64,000 nt of DNA from Piezodorus guildinii (taxonomy: Eukaryota; Arthropoda; Insecta; Hemiptera; Pentatomidae): NCBI GenBank assembly GCA_023052935.1, contig CM041298.1, positions 54,133,813-54,197,812 on the forward strand, written 5' to 3'. The position numbers were made by a program, and so were the translations under genes. The notes under the pieces were generated by a model. It was not told the origin of the DNA. It was given only the letters and a program-made list of their open reading frames with translations, and did not search any database. Below, piece after piece: positions 12,179 through 22,629 of this stretch (position 1 is its first letter; each line of letters opens with the position of its first letter).

Positions 12179-13010
12179 TTATTAGTACGATTTTAAATGA
12201 TAATGAGCAGTATAAAATATACGGAAAATAGAATATGAAAAACTTAACAAATCGAAACCAAACTCATTGTTGTCTATAAAATAAATTGCTCTAATACCTG
12301 TTGAAAATAGAATAGATCGTATACGATTTGGGGTAGACCTAATAAGTACAATGGGTGAAACTTAAATGAGAAAAAATTACCCCAACATCAACATTGAAAT
12401 GGTAATTGCTACTCTTGATCCCCACCAGACAATTTACATTAACAGAAAGTTCTGGTACCCACTTTCCCACACGCACGAACCCCTCAAAGGGACGGGGTGA
12501 CTTATGTCATTATATCAAGAAGTATAAGTGTTTCACCCGTCTTTTGAGCAAATATTGTATTAAGAAGTTTACAATATAATATTTAATGTTAAAATTAAGA
12601 TCAAATGATTTGTAAAGGCATATGAAAATTTTTATATTTATAGCTATTGTAAAACATTTTTAACTAAACGACATGTATATCGATTCCAATATATTGATGT
12701 TTCATAAATAAAGTTATTGTAAGATAATAATAGATATCAAACATCTTCAGTAATATTCAATAATAAAATTTAAATCAATGAGCATTAATAATTATCCATA
12801 TTAAAATAAAACGATTTGATTTGAATAAAAAAAATTAAAATCTTAAAAATGCATTTTTACATTTGTATTTATATTTGAATGGGAAGATTTTTGTTTCTTC
12901 GGATTTTAGAGTGAAAATTTCAATATCGATGAATTAAAAATATCCATAATGATGAAGTTATTATTCATTGTTGAGATTATATAATGAGTCATTGATTTTT
13001 AAGATAACCT
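12179..13010. other. AT-rich DNA, no gene seen
   Basis: No recognisable coding or repeat content. Confidence 0.45.
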
Positions 13011-13014
13011 CACT

Positions 13015-13063
13015 GTGTCAACCCTGATGAAGGCCCACTATGTAGGCCGAAACGTAGGCACAC
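13015..13063 (+). ncRNA. hammerhead ribozyme-like motif H2 (best copy)
   Basis: All parts of a type I hammerhead are present in order. GTGT (13015-13018) and CC (13022-13023) form the 5' strand of stem I with an internal loop CAA. CTGATGA is at 13024-13030. GGCC (13032-13035) and GGCC (13045-13048) form stem II around a 9-nt loop. GAAAC is at 13049-13053. GTA (13054-13056) is the cleavage triplet, and GG plus ACAC (13057-13063) close stem I. Stem III is just AC/GT with no loop, as in the minimal hammerheads described in Penelope-like retroelements, which act as dimers. One extra A precedes stem II. The surrounding element is not identified and activity is inferred. Confidence 0.65.
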
Positions 13064-13489
13064 AATAGAATAAATTTGTCTCATCAGTGTTATTCTTTAT
13101 GACCGCACCCTAACTTACCAAAATCTCCATCATAAAAATATTCTTAGTCATGTAGAAAAACTGGAAGAATCATATTAGATATAGGCCTAATCACTTAATA
13201 TAACCGTTTAATAAGAACCATATGAATCTCTCCAAATACTATACTAAAAATCCTTCATGGTTCAGAGGTCCAGGTTTTTATTTATTTTATTTTTTCCATG
13301 GTATTCTGTCTAAAATTAATCATCCATCGATATATTTGATATGATTTAAGTTTATGATAAAATTTTAATTACTGGTATTGAAGGCCATAATAAAATTAAG
13401 TCTAATTTATTCAATACATTTTTTTAATTTTTTTTCATACTTAGAATGTACTTTTTTAAAACTATTGACTAGGTATTAATCATTCCATG

Positions 13490-13737
13490 AAAACCTCCAT
13501 TTCCACTCTAATCCACTAATTTCTATCCTATCATCCTCTTTGATTCCTGATAATCCTCCGAGGCGTCTGAAAAGAAGATGGCCCCGAAACCTTCTAGTTT
13601 AGAATATTTTTGCCAATGGGTAGCATCTCTACATGAATTTGATGTCAGTTTACTATGTTCATCACATTTACTTGATGTATATAATAATACAGTTGTAAAC
13701 ATCAATAAATATGTTTAAATAAAAATAAAAAAAAAAA
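13490..13737 (+). mobile_element. Jockey-like LINE 3' end with poly(A)
   Basis: CCTCCGAGGCGTCTGAAAAG (about 13556-13575) encodes a PRRLKRRWPRDL-like C-terminal motif shared with the LINE tails at 22723 and 48870. It is followed by an untranslated region and an A-rich tail at 13726-13737. No catalytic region is left. Confidence 0.65.
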
Positions 13738-15330
13738 ACTATTAATTTTCACAATTTCTCTCTTTTTCTAGTAAAACTTGGTTAAGTAAATTTTCTGATT
13801 CGAATACGTTAAAATTTAATTAGAGAGTGACTTAATAACTGTATGTAAAAATTTTAAGATATATTCACGACTGAGGACAAATATACTTCAATAAGTGTCA
13901 TTTCAAGAGATGCAGAAATAGTATACTAATAGTTTTTAGTAAAATATTGTTCTGCAATATTCTACAATTTTTTTCCAGATCCACGAACTTAGGACTGACT
14001 GATCCTTCTCGACTTATGTAACCATCTAAACATTGGTATGGATAACCAATGCGAAAATTACATGGAAATGCGAGAATGTACGTTCACGTTTGGAAAACAA
14101 GGAGGATATAAGATACTTAAGTTTCGTCACAATGCGCTTACTCCTTTAGGGACTTAATGTGCCACGTACTATCTGATTACTACCATGCTAACGACATAAC
14201 ATTAGTGTCGGTTACAGCTTATAGTTCCTGCGTTACTTCACCAACAGTTCCTCAGTCACGAATAACATCTGCCAGGCCGGTCTCTGAGTTTTAAGGAGCT
14301 AACGGGTCTTGAGTAATTTCTGTCAAATTATAGGAAACGGCAAAGGCCATACAATATATACCATAATCTAAAACCAACTGTATTAATTGAATTCAAAATT
14401 ATTTACCAGAAATAAAACTTATATAAAAAAAATCGTTTATTCAGTTCGACTCCAAGAACTCACGTACTGTCAATAACGTAGGTACTCTCATCCCTCCCCC
14501 TCGCAAAAAAAAAAAAAAAAATATGAGCATAAGCTAGATACAATTACCTCCTTGCACAACCGTTGTCCTGAAAAGAGTTCTCAATAATGCCTTACTAAGT
14601 AGAGTTATAGGAAAGTAAAGAATCACAAATTTATATCTAAATTTTATATATGAAAATAATAGTGGATCTTCTCTTTAAATTTTTTTTTTTTTTTAATTTC
14701 CAATGTTAGCACCGTTCAGTATCGTACAAGTTCTATTCTTTTATGCATTGCACAAGATTTTAGAAAAAATATTATGGTATATACCAAATCATACGCAAGT
14801 TGTTCAAAAAAATGGAAAGATGTAGATCCATAAACTAACATTGTTATTAATTATTTCTACTATTAGATTATATCATGAAAACAGATGATACACTGTCAAC
14901 TAAATGACATACATATAAAAACTAAATTAAAATTTTAAATTATATGTTAAATAGATTATACAATATCTGTATCTTTTTATATATAATACAATACTGCGAT
15001 TCTTGGTTTCCGAGACTTCTAATTCACGAGACAGATTTTGATTCAGTTTTCACCATCATCTAGTGCATTCATTTCTGACGGTTTATAATTACAATATATT
15101 GCAAATATGTTTTTCTTTAGATGGGAAAATTAAATTTTCTGTAATCAAAGTATATCTTCCGTAAAATATGAGTTGTAATAAAAATACGTAGAATTCAGAA
15201 AAGTTGATATGCAACAAAAAACGTCTTATAAGTTAAAATAAAGTTGTTGTAGGCCTAAAAACTTATGAGCTTCTCTTTTTCTGAATGCCCAAATGATCCC
15301 AAAGCAATAAATGATCCCTGTCTAGCTCCA
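13738..15330. other. mostly AT-rich DNA, no gene seen
   Basis: A GC-moderate stretch at 13980-14340 has no frame of interest. TTGCACAACCGTTGTCCTG near 14553 resembles part of the SINE-Z tail (compare GCACGACCGTTGGCC near 37811), so a short SINE-Z remnant is possible. The rest is unassigned. Confidence 0.4.
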
Positions 15331-15339
15331 ACCATCCTT

Positions 15340-15722
15340 ATAACTCCCATTGTTGATAAAAGCTGCAGTGGCCCAGAGACCTCTTATAACGAAGCAATTT
15401 GAGTTCTGAGAGTATGTGGCTCTAGCGCCCTTACTCAGCCTCCACTGGCTCACAAGACTAGTGACGCGGCTGAATAAGGGTGCTGGAATCTTCTGGCATT
15501 GTTCCTCGACGTCCTTTTCTGGGTTTCGAGGATTAATTCGGTGTTTCCGGAGGCAGTATGTAAATATTGTATTTTTTCTTTAGGTTTATTAATTCTTCAT
15601 TGTTATTTTTTTATTTTATTTTTGTTTACTCTGTACATATGGAGTGAATGATTTCTTCTAGCTGCAATACTCATTGCCAAACAGTGAGCAGATCGTATTA
15701 TATCTGAATAAATCAATTTAAA
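15340..15722 (+). mobile_element. Jockey-like LINE 3' untranslated region
   Basis: It begins with GCAGTGGCCCAGAGACCTC, the decayed C-terminal codons shared with the tail at 9890. An untranslated region follows with GACGCGGCTGAATAAGG, also found inverted near 55155 in another copy. It ends at GAATAAATCAATTT near 15708-15722. Only the extreme 3' end of the element remains. Confidence 0.65.
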
Positions 15723-16040
15723 AGGAGAAAGAAAAGTTATTGATATTTTGATATCTTTATGATGATTTTATTTCAAAAATAAATCCATGATCATGCCGCC
15801 ACTCAACACCTGTTAACTGTGCCATAGATCGTTCAGCTATTTACATAATCTAACTCCTTCACCCTCGGTTTAATGACGGCGTTGATAGCTTTGTTATCAT
15901 GTTAATAAACAATACGGGAGCTGTTAATTTCATTTTCCTAAATATCGGCTTCGATACGCTTTTATATAAAATTATTTACATTTTGATTATGAAGAATGCC
16001 TGTATAAATAATTTTAATTATGATTTTTTTTTTATCTAGA
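15723..16040. other. AT-rich DNA, nothing recognised
   Basis: No gene or repeat seen. Confidence 0.45.
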
Positions 16041-16545
16041 GGAAGGTGTCTAGGATAAACACGGTAATAACGAAGGGTTGCCAACCCACGCCTAGGAGCG
16101 AGATGAGATTGGTAGGAGTGAAAACGGTAATTGGAGGTTGTTGCCTACCTGGGAAGATAGGCTACCAGGTGACTATAATGGAGTCAACACGGGACCTGAA
16201 TGCCATCTGTCGTGGCTGAGCAGTAATTGATTTGGCTGCCCTGTTCTCCGTGTCACGTCATCCTCATGGGTTTGTCGAGCATTACATCTACGACATATGG
16301 GAGCGCTCCAAACCGCAGCGCTCTATTGACAGTTTAGCCGTTCCACGGGTGCGGTTACAAAAAACCGTCCGGCGAACGAGTTGGATTCGAAGCAGCAGAG
16401 CTACGGATTGGAGGCTTGTGTGTAATTTATGGTTATTAAAGGACGGGGGTTTATAGGACCTGGCCTTGTCATTAGCAGACCGCGCTTCTCTTGCAGTTCC
16501 GACGAGGAATCGATCTGCAAAAACAGAGAACTGGATGACCATGCA
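16041..16545. other. GC-richer block of unknown nature
   Basis: It holds opposed overlapping frames (plus 16232-16456, minus 16288-16542) and no recognised domain. The pyrimidine-rich CGCTTCTCTTGCAG near 16481-16497 is a good splice acceptor sequence, but no open exon with a donor follows it convincingly. It could be an exon remnant or an unrecognised element. Confidence 0.35.
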
Positions 16546-17327
16546 TTTTAATGCGTAAAAAGGACACTGCGGTTTAGCTTATTCTCTTATGATACCTAAT
16601 GAGCAAAGCTTAACATTTTTGTTTTGAAGTTGTTATAACTAGAATGAGCATTGGGCATACACGTCTAACACACGAATTCCTAATAAAAAAACCACACCAC
16701 CTAAATTTGAATTATTAGATGTGCAGTTGACGACTGCCATATTCTATGTAGAACAATGTCCATTACATCGAAAACACTTTCATGAAGCAAGAATATAAAG
16801 AAGAACTCAAGAGTTATTCGATGATAACAGCATTAAAATAGGGAAAACAATCGATATCATCAAAAACATCGATATTTTTAGGAAAATATAGCATAAAAAA
16901 AAAATATAGGACACTGAAGACCTCAGCAGTAGAGTGTCTATAAGAACTCTACCTAACCTAACCTAAACATTTGAAGACAAGATATCGTTTACAGAATAAA
17001 GTGGGCATACTTAATCGGGAGGAAAACATTGGAGTTAAGCGCGATCTTGGTCAAGTTACTTTATTACCTCAAAAGTCGGCATAGTTACATTATGGTCCTA
17101 ATTACAGACCCCTTATGGCGTATGGATTTTTTTTTTAAATTTAAAAAGTGAAAGAGGATTTATAAATAAAAGACAAAAATGAAGTAAAAAAAAAATGAAT
17201 TTATATACGAGAATGATAGGCATGGTGGTGTTCTCCAAATATAACTCCTAATAAAAAATATACAGATAATGACTTTTTAATTTACTACAACCATATAAAA
17301 AGTAACTATAAATATAAATAACTATTA
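16546..17327. other. AT-rich DNA with a short (CCTAA)n patch
   Basis: Three units of CCTAA, the insect telomere repeat, lie at about 16948-16964. Three units are too few to indicate a telomere. No gene is seen. Confidence 0.45.
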
Positions 17328-17455
17328 CTACCAAGTACTCATTAAAGATTCCTGTTCTAATAAAACCAGGATAGGCAAAAGTTAAGACTCCCACTATAGC
17401 ATCGTCCGATTGGCCATAGCAGCATAAAGTGACGTTAAATAAATTAACTGAATTA
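17328..17455 (+). mobile_element. SINE-X fragment (3' part)
   Basis: It contains GTACTCATTAAAGATTCCTG and GCATAAAGTGACGTTAAATA, the body and 3' end of the SINE-X family defined at 50661-50936. The tRNA-like head is missing, so the copy is 5'-truncated. Confidence 0.75.
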
Positions 17456-17683
17456 CTAAAGTATAATAGATCCGTTCGGCTTAGTAAAAATTAGCAAGTA
17501 AGTTAAATCTTTCCTTCCAAATCGAAATTCCTAACTCTAAAATGGAAAACTTCGTTATCTATTCCAAATTCTGCCACTGGATCTGGATATGCAACCACTA
17601 CGAACATTGAGGATATAGGAATGTGGAAATTTTTATAGGTTGAAATAATCGGTAATCAGTCGTGTGAAAAATATTGTAATTTT

Positions 17684-17725
17684 GCCGACGTTCCAGTTTA
17701 AACATGTGAGCCATCATCAGCGCAT
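17684..17725 (-). ncRNA. hammerhead-like motif H3
   Basis: On the minus strand: CTGATGA, then a TGG-bounded stem II region, then GGAACGTCGGC. The GAAAC box has lost one A, so catalysis is unlikely. The CUGAUGA box and the GUC cleavage triplet are intact. Confidence 0.45.
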
Positions 17726-17747
17726 CAGTTAGTCATGTCAAGTAAAA

Positions 17748-17786
17748 ACTAATGATTTATCTTACGTTTAAGCCGAAACGTCGGCA
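17748..17786 (+). ncRNA. hammerhead-like motif H4
   Basis: CTAATGA stands in place of CTGATGA, followed by a weak stem II and an intact GCCGAAACGTCGGC. One core base is changed, so activity is unlikely. It forms the right half of the inverted pair with H3. Confidence 0.45.
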
Positions 17787-17867
17787 AAATTAAAATATTC
17801 TTCAAGTGACCTATTCCTGATTATTTTGCCTTTACTACGTATATTTTTTAATCCCAACAAAGTCCTG

Positions 17868-18065
17868 GGATATGTTGCTGTGGCAAACCGGACGATGGCG
17901 CATTGGGAATCCTAAATTTTGCCGATCCGGGTTAAATTAGAATAGCGATCTTCCACGAGTATCTGACATCGCTCTTAAAAATGCTAGGGAGATCTGCGGG
18001 TTCTGAACCCTTGGCTATAGAAAGCTGTTATAGAAAGATGGTCCCTACATCATAGATGACCCCTG
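17868..18065 (-). mobile_element. SINE-X fragment
   Basis: The inverted SINE-X body is recognisable (TAAATTTTGCCGATCCGG, then TCCACGAGTATCTGACATCG) together with part of the head (GGCTATAGAAAGCTGTTATA). The box A end is decayed. Confidence 0.7.
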
Positions 18066-18304
18066 ATGGACACTTTAGAATCTAACAATATATGTTTATG
18101 TGTCTTACTATCTTACTATTAACATTTATAATTAAAATCGTTCATGAATTAAACTTTGTGAAAAAATATATATATATATAAATCAGCAGAAGGATAAAAG
18201 TGTCTGGAACTGACTGGTTCATTTTATTTTTGGTTTATTATTTCCAATAATGAATCTTTGTAATCGACCAAAAAAAATTCAATATTACCAACCGTCAAAA
18301 TTTG

Positions 18305-18380
18305 AGTGCTTACGTTTCAAGATGGGTTGGACCCAAATAACTAATAAAAAAAAAATCAGTTTGTCCGCCACCCGGCGTAA
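18305..18380 (+). repeat. Rep-C copy 1, left part
   Basis: ACGTTTCAAGATGGGTTGGA, then CCAAATAACTAATAAAA and AATCAGTTTGTCCGCC match the start of the Rep-C copy at 62530-62610 (TTCAGGTTACGTAGAACCCG and onward). The copy is interrupted here by Rep-B and resumes at 19706. Confidence 0.7.
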
Positions 18381-19705
18381 ATTGAGACGTTGATTTCCAA
18401 AAGGTACTAAAAGACATTTTTTTCAAAGTTGATATTTTCACATATTTGTATTCTAATGGTTTGGTTTTATCTAAATCCGTCATCAAATTTTATCCAAGAA
18501 ACATAAAAATCCTTAAAAAAAGTCTTTAAAAATTTCATTTCATTCCAAAAGGTACTAAATCCACATTTTATTTCATTCCAAAAGGTACTATATCCATGTT
18601 TCGTTCCAAAAGGTACTATATCCTATGTAAACAGATATAACCTTTCCTTCCAAAAGGTACTATATTTCCAAATATACGGCAGAAGCAACTAATCCCGTAA
18701 TATATCACCATTAATTTATTGTTTTCATCATTTTATGCATTTTTATTGGTTCATTGAGCACGTCTTGAATCACCGCTATTATTTTGATCACTGGTTTTAA
18801 CCTAATAATCAGTTTTTAGGCTATTTGAAACAACTTAGTTGCGTTGCTTTGGTTCTTTTAGGTTGTCAATTAAATTAAGTTTTTTCATAGTATTTCTTCT
18901 TGCAGCAACATAAATTTGGTTTAAAATTTTTCAGAAACTCACATTTTAATAGAATAATGGTATTTTATGCAGCAAATAGTTGGAATTAGCATTCCACGAA
19001 CTTGCTAAATATGTGAAGAAAATCCGCGCCTGATCTAACTTAGTAGTCGATTTTTTTATGTAAAATAAAAGCTCAAAAGTTATTATTTATCAGTATCTAT
19101 GGTTAAATATTGTATACACGTCGTTAATAATATAACTAAATTTGCTAAATTCACACAAATAGTAAATACAAGTTCAAAACAAACTTCATAATTACATACT
19201 TTCTTATTATAGTGCCATAAATAGATATATTGTCCTTTGAATATTCACTTTCTTTATGAATAATAGATAATCAATGTAATTAACCAACAAAGAAAGATGT
19301 TTCTCAGAGGGAGAATAAGGAAATATACATAACTTAGTAATTAACGATATAAAGACGTTAGTTATCGGCAATGTTGGATCAGGAAGGTTATAGTGACTGT
19401 TACCAACTTACCTTGCGTTATATTCTTCCAAAAAGTACTATATCCCTTTTAATTCGTTCCAAAAAGTACTATATCCATGTTTCGTTCCAAAAAGTACTAA
19501 ATCCATATTATATTGTTTAAAAGTCATCGGAAAAGTGCAATAATTTGGAAAAATGAGTTGGTAACACCTTTATAAATCAACTTTTGATTTTAATAAAAAA
19601 AGAGTCACGTAAATTAGGCCAATAATAAATAAATGACAGATTTTTGCGTTTCCTGTAAAATTCTCTAAAGTGGATATAGTACCTTTTGGAAATCAACGTC
19701 TCAAT
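18381..19705. mobile_element. Rep-B, non-autonomous DNA transposon with perfect 29-bp inverted ends
   Basis: The terminal inverted repeats 18381-18409 and 19677-19705 are perfect complements (outer bases ATTGAGACGTTGATTTCC). Both are flanked by TA, with one extra A on the left, which fits a TA target as used by Tc1/mariner-type elements. The subterminal motif TTCCAAAAGGTACTA recurs in direct orientation at 18543, 18576, 18604 and 18648. A one-base variant (AAAAAGTACTA) occurs at 19426, 19457 and 19485. Spacings of 28-44 bp suggest transposase-binding sites. The 1.3-kb element holds no open frame, so it needs a transposase in trans. It lies inside a Rep-C copy. Confidence 0.85.
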
Positions 19706-20010
19706 TACTGGATTTTTTTTTAAATTCGCCCCAAAAATACTAAATCATGCAACGATGGTCTTAACACCTGGACGTTGATATCAGCTGATTATTTTTAAAA
19801 GGCGGCCGATTAAATTTAATAACACAGTTTTTTTTTTAAGACAGAGAAAAATATGTATAAAGTTTTAGAATCACTTAAGTACGATAAACAAACCAAAAAA
19901 AAAAAAAAAGTTGGTACATATTCCTACAAAATAAAAAAATAATAATTAAAATTGGTTCAAAACTAGTAGAGATATAGCGTTCTGAAATTATCAGCGGTGA
20001 TATAATATTT
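19706..20010 (+). repeat. Rep-C copy 1, right part
   Basis: It contains ACTGGATTTTTTTTTAAATT, CATGCAACGATGGTCTTAAC, GTTGATATCAGCTGATTATT and GGCGGCCGATTAAATTTAAT. These are in the same order as in Rep-C at 62615-62760. The tandem monomers of that copy are absent here. Confidence 0.75.
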
Positions 20011-20229
20011 TCCTTTGAATTTTTTATTACTTTTTACATTATTTAATCGCTTATAAACAGCTATATAAACAGTTATACCCTCATATAGTTATTTGGAAAT
20101 AATAAACCATTGTGTAATAATTTGCAGTTTTTTTTTTTCAAGGTAATTAATTGTATAACATAGGTTGAAGTATACGATGAATAATCATGATTAGGATTAT
20201 TGAGAGACTTCAATCAACAAACAGATCTT

Positions 20230-20262
20230 AGCCAAAGTTTCGACCATTATTCCAGGTATTCA
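20230..20262 (-). ncRNA. possible decayed hammerhead-like motif H9
   Basis: On the minus strand TACCTGGAATAATGG is followed by TCGAAACTTTGGC. The CUGAUGA box is badly eroded while the GAAAC side is recognisable. This is the weakest member of the set. Confidence 0.2.
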
Positions 20263-20269
20263 TTTTGCG

Positions 20270-20720
20270 GATGAATAAGACCAACCTTTCAAGGAGATAA
20301 GGTATCTACTTCATCAGCTGGATTCAGATGCATGTAGAATTTGGTAACGAGTTTCTTCTTCTTTTTAGGGAAATTTTTAGTAATGTCCTACTCCAGTCAT
20401 TAGCTTTTACCAAAAATCCTTGAAGCTAAAAGGTAATATGGAACATGGTAGAGCTACCTGTGCCGTTAGGATCTATAAAGAAAGTAGTTATGGGCTTTGG
20501 GTTTCCGCCTCAGGGAGCCCACAAAGGATCTACCCTCTTCTCTTTATGATATTTTTTCTCTTCCATCTTTTTCAGTCCTTTGGCGGCCTCTTGCCGCATA
20601 TGCTACCCGATCCACGAATCTCCTTTTCAAGATGAATACGTCCTTTAACAGGGTACTAGCTCAGGTGTATACCCTGGAAGATATCTTGTACAAATATTTT
20701 ATTTGCCATTGACCAGTATT
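20270..20720 (+). other. GC-moderate block with a strong splice-acceptor-like site
   Basis: TTTTTTCTCTTCCATC followed by TTTTTCAG (ending about 20574) is an excellent acceptor sequence. One frame after it stays open for about 29 codons to a CAG|GTGTAT at about 20660. The encoded piece (with LWRPLAAYATRSTNLLFKM) is not recognisable. Overlapping frames 20420-20635 and 20497-20712 cover the same DNA. A chance match is quite possible. Confidence 0.25.
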
Positions 20721-20780
20721 ACTTTCGGAAAAATAGTTTATATCTCTGGTTAATTTAGAATTTCAATAATAATAATAGTG

Positions 20781-20893
20781 AAAATAACTTTATTCTGGGA
20801 CTATTTTCCTTAAGAATAATTTCGTACAGTAAATATACACTTCAATTTATACATCTCTAGCCGAGAGACCAATAAAATAAATGTTTATTCACA

Positions 20894-20900
<7 letters not shown>
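20781..20900 (-). mobile_element. CR1/L2-like LINE 3' end
   Basis: TTTATTCTGGGACTATTTTC then CCTTAAGAATAA matches the inverted 3' termini at 27095-27150 and 53030-53080. On the minus strand these end in a CCAGAATAAA-type sequence. Only the untranslated tail is present. Confidence 0.5.

Positions 20901-20928
<28 letters not shown>
20900..20928. repeat. poly(A) run
   Basis: Homopolymer of about 28 A. Confidence 0.9.
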
Positions 20929-21094
20929 CTATTTATATAGATATATGGAATATAAACAAACGATTAAAATCTGCTATAAAATAATACAGCTGAACAATTT
21001 CCAAATAACTAAAATAAATTAATTATTGCATAGCTCTAGGACTTTGATAATATAAATAATGTTGTCTTACGTTGTAAATATTCGAAAATAAGGT

Positions 21095-21450
21095 AAAATA
21101 TTTGGTCCGAAGAGAGATGAGGCCACTGGGGAGTTTAGAAGGTTGCACAACGCGGAATTGCGGAACTTGTATCCTGTGAATATAATTGAGCTGATTGCAT
21201 CGTGGAGACTCAAATAGGCGAGTAAAGTTGTCGGGCTCGATGACGAGCGGATTCCGAGAAAGTTGGTATTTGCTGATCCGACTGGTAGGCGTCCGAAAGG
21301 TAGGCCGAAGCGTAGATGGGAGGATTGCGTTAAGACTGATCTCGGGAGCTTGGGCTTGAATGGTGAACATTGGACGAGTCTGTGTAGGCGGAATTTGGTG
21401 GTATCGGCATCGAACCTTCGGGTTCGCTAAGCCTATTATTATTATTATTA
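21095..21450 (+). mobile_element. RTE-like LINE C-terminal fragment and tail
   Basis: From about 21108 one frame reads with RRLHNAELRNLYPVNIIELI, then a TAG stop at about 21215 where related elements have a codon for W, then SKVVGLDDERIPRKLVFAD, GRRPKGRPKRRWEDCVKTDL and a terminal SASNLRVR before the stop at 21428. The GRPKxRWxD motif near the C-terminus is typical of RTE-like and some other non-LTR reverse transcriptases. The 3' end is (ATT)n at 21430-21450. A related, more decayed fragment lies at 57832-58045. The clade name is tentative. The minus-strand frame 21023-21370 is a shadow. Confidence 0.75.
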
Positions 21451-21606
21451 ATATATGATGGTTCCTTAAGTTAATAGAAGCAGAACTAATATACAGAAAT
21501 TAAATTTTATTTTCATTAAAGAACAATATTTTGCGAAAATTTTATGTATTTGCCAAAATCAAAATATATTATTTTAAGTACTTAAGTAGTATTTTAAGTA
21601 AATAAA

Positions 21607-22045
21607 AGAATTATTGCATAACTCTAGGATTTTGGTAAAATAAATAATTTTGTCTTACGTTGAAAGTAAGATAGTGGATTTAAAATTATATATTTAGAGT
21701 GGTCTCTCTGGGATGCTAGAAGGGTTGGAAAAAATGAGATTTGAATGAGAGAAGGGAAGAAGCATGGCGAATATAATTAGGTAGGAATTCCAGAGTTGTG
21801 CTGAGCGGATATACAAGTTATTATCAAAATATTTAGTTCTATGGGTAGGAATGTAAAGGTCAGAATGGCGTGATCTAGTTTCAAGTAAGTGAATTGAGGA
21901 TTTGAATTTTCGGATATTGTGAATGTAAGGAGGATGTTGAGATTTAATAAATTGGCAAAAATTATTACTAATATTATTACTAAGATAAATAGAATAATGC
22001 CTTGAATATTAATTTTTTTATAGAATACGAAACACATTTAATGAG
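21607..22045 (-). mobile_element. CR1/L2-like LINE C-terminal fragment
   Basis: Minus-strand translation of about 21830-21730 gives QLWNSLPT-like and PSLIQISFFPTL-like motifs. Such WNSLP and S-x-FKxxL C-termini are typical of CR1, Rex and related LINEs. The same sequence (GCATGGCGAATATAA, GAATTCCAGAG) recurs at 27340-27400. A 60-bp segment at 21607-21665 repeats that at 21020-21080. Confidence 0.55.
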
Positions 22046-22400
22046 ATCCAGCCGTTGGGCATGTTATTCTCCTCCACACATTTTATAAAACTGCTTGTAC
22101 TATGAACATATTATATTCTCCACTTTTAAACTAATAATCACCTAAAAGTACTCTATTTGATATAAAAAATAGCAGCACTAACTCAAAACTTGAACATAAT
22201 GTACTTATCAAGTTCTTTCAAAGTACTCTTCAAATATTAAGTATATGAACACGCCGTTTGTAAATGTTTATATAATTGATACTAAGTATATCTGACAATG
22301 ATTTCAATATTTGTATTAAGTTATGGTCAAGTCTTATGTCCAATATTCAGGATTTATTATTTCGTTAGTTTCGATATTTTATGATCTATCTATGAAAATA
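22046..22400. other. AT-rich DNA, no gene seen
   Basis: Nothing recognised. Confidence 0.45.
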
Positions 22401-22401
22401 T

Positions 22402-22560
22402 TACTTTCACTTCCCTATATAACGAATATATATTAAGGGAATGTATTGCAATCGTGAAAATTTTCGAAAGCTAGTTTTCACAGAAAATACGTGTTTTAGG
22501 GTTATTTGAGTCCAAATGACCTAGTATGACCTCATATATTCAAGTGTATATGAGATGCAT
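22402..22560 (+). repeat. Rep-A 5' fragment
   Basis: TTACTTTCACTTCCCTATAT, then TATTGCAATCGTGAAAATTT and GAGTCCAAATGACC are the first about 150 bp of Rep-A. The rest is missing. Confidence 0.7.
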
Positions 22561-22629
22561 TATAAAAATCAATGAATTTAATAATTAAATAGTTTGAAAA
22601 TATGTACTATCAGAATTTTTTTTATTGTA

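Larger units (their letters stand above)
17644..17826. repeat. inverted repeat carrying two hammerhead-like motifs
   Basis: The left arm 17644-17692 and right arm 17777-17826 are inverted copies of each other with a handful of mismatches. Each arm ends inward in the strongly matching TTTTGCCGACGTT or its complement. The arms hold the post-cleavage sides of two divergently oriented hammerhead-like motifs (H3 minus, H4 plus), so the two ribozyme cores face each other in the about 84-nt centre. Inverted terminal repeats are a known arrangement in Penelope-like elements, so this may be a solo fusion of such ends or a fold-back element. Confidence 0.65.

Noticed and set aside
16948..16964. (CCTAA)3, with TTAGG-like pieces at 11405 and 60543, as interstitial telomere DNA
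   Set aside because: Only two or three units each, which is expected by chance in such DNA and common in insects. No telomere-associated structure is seen.
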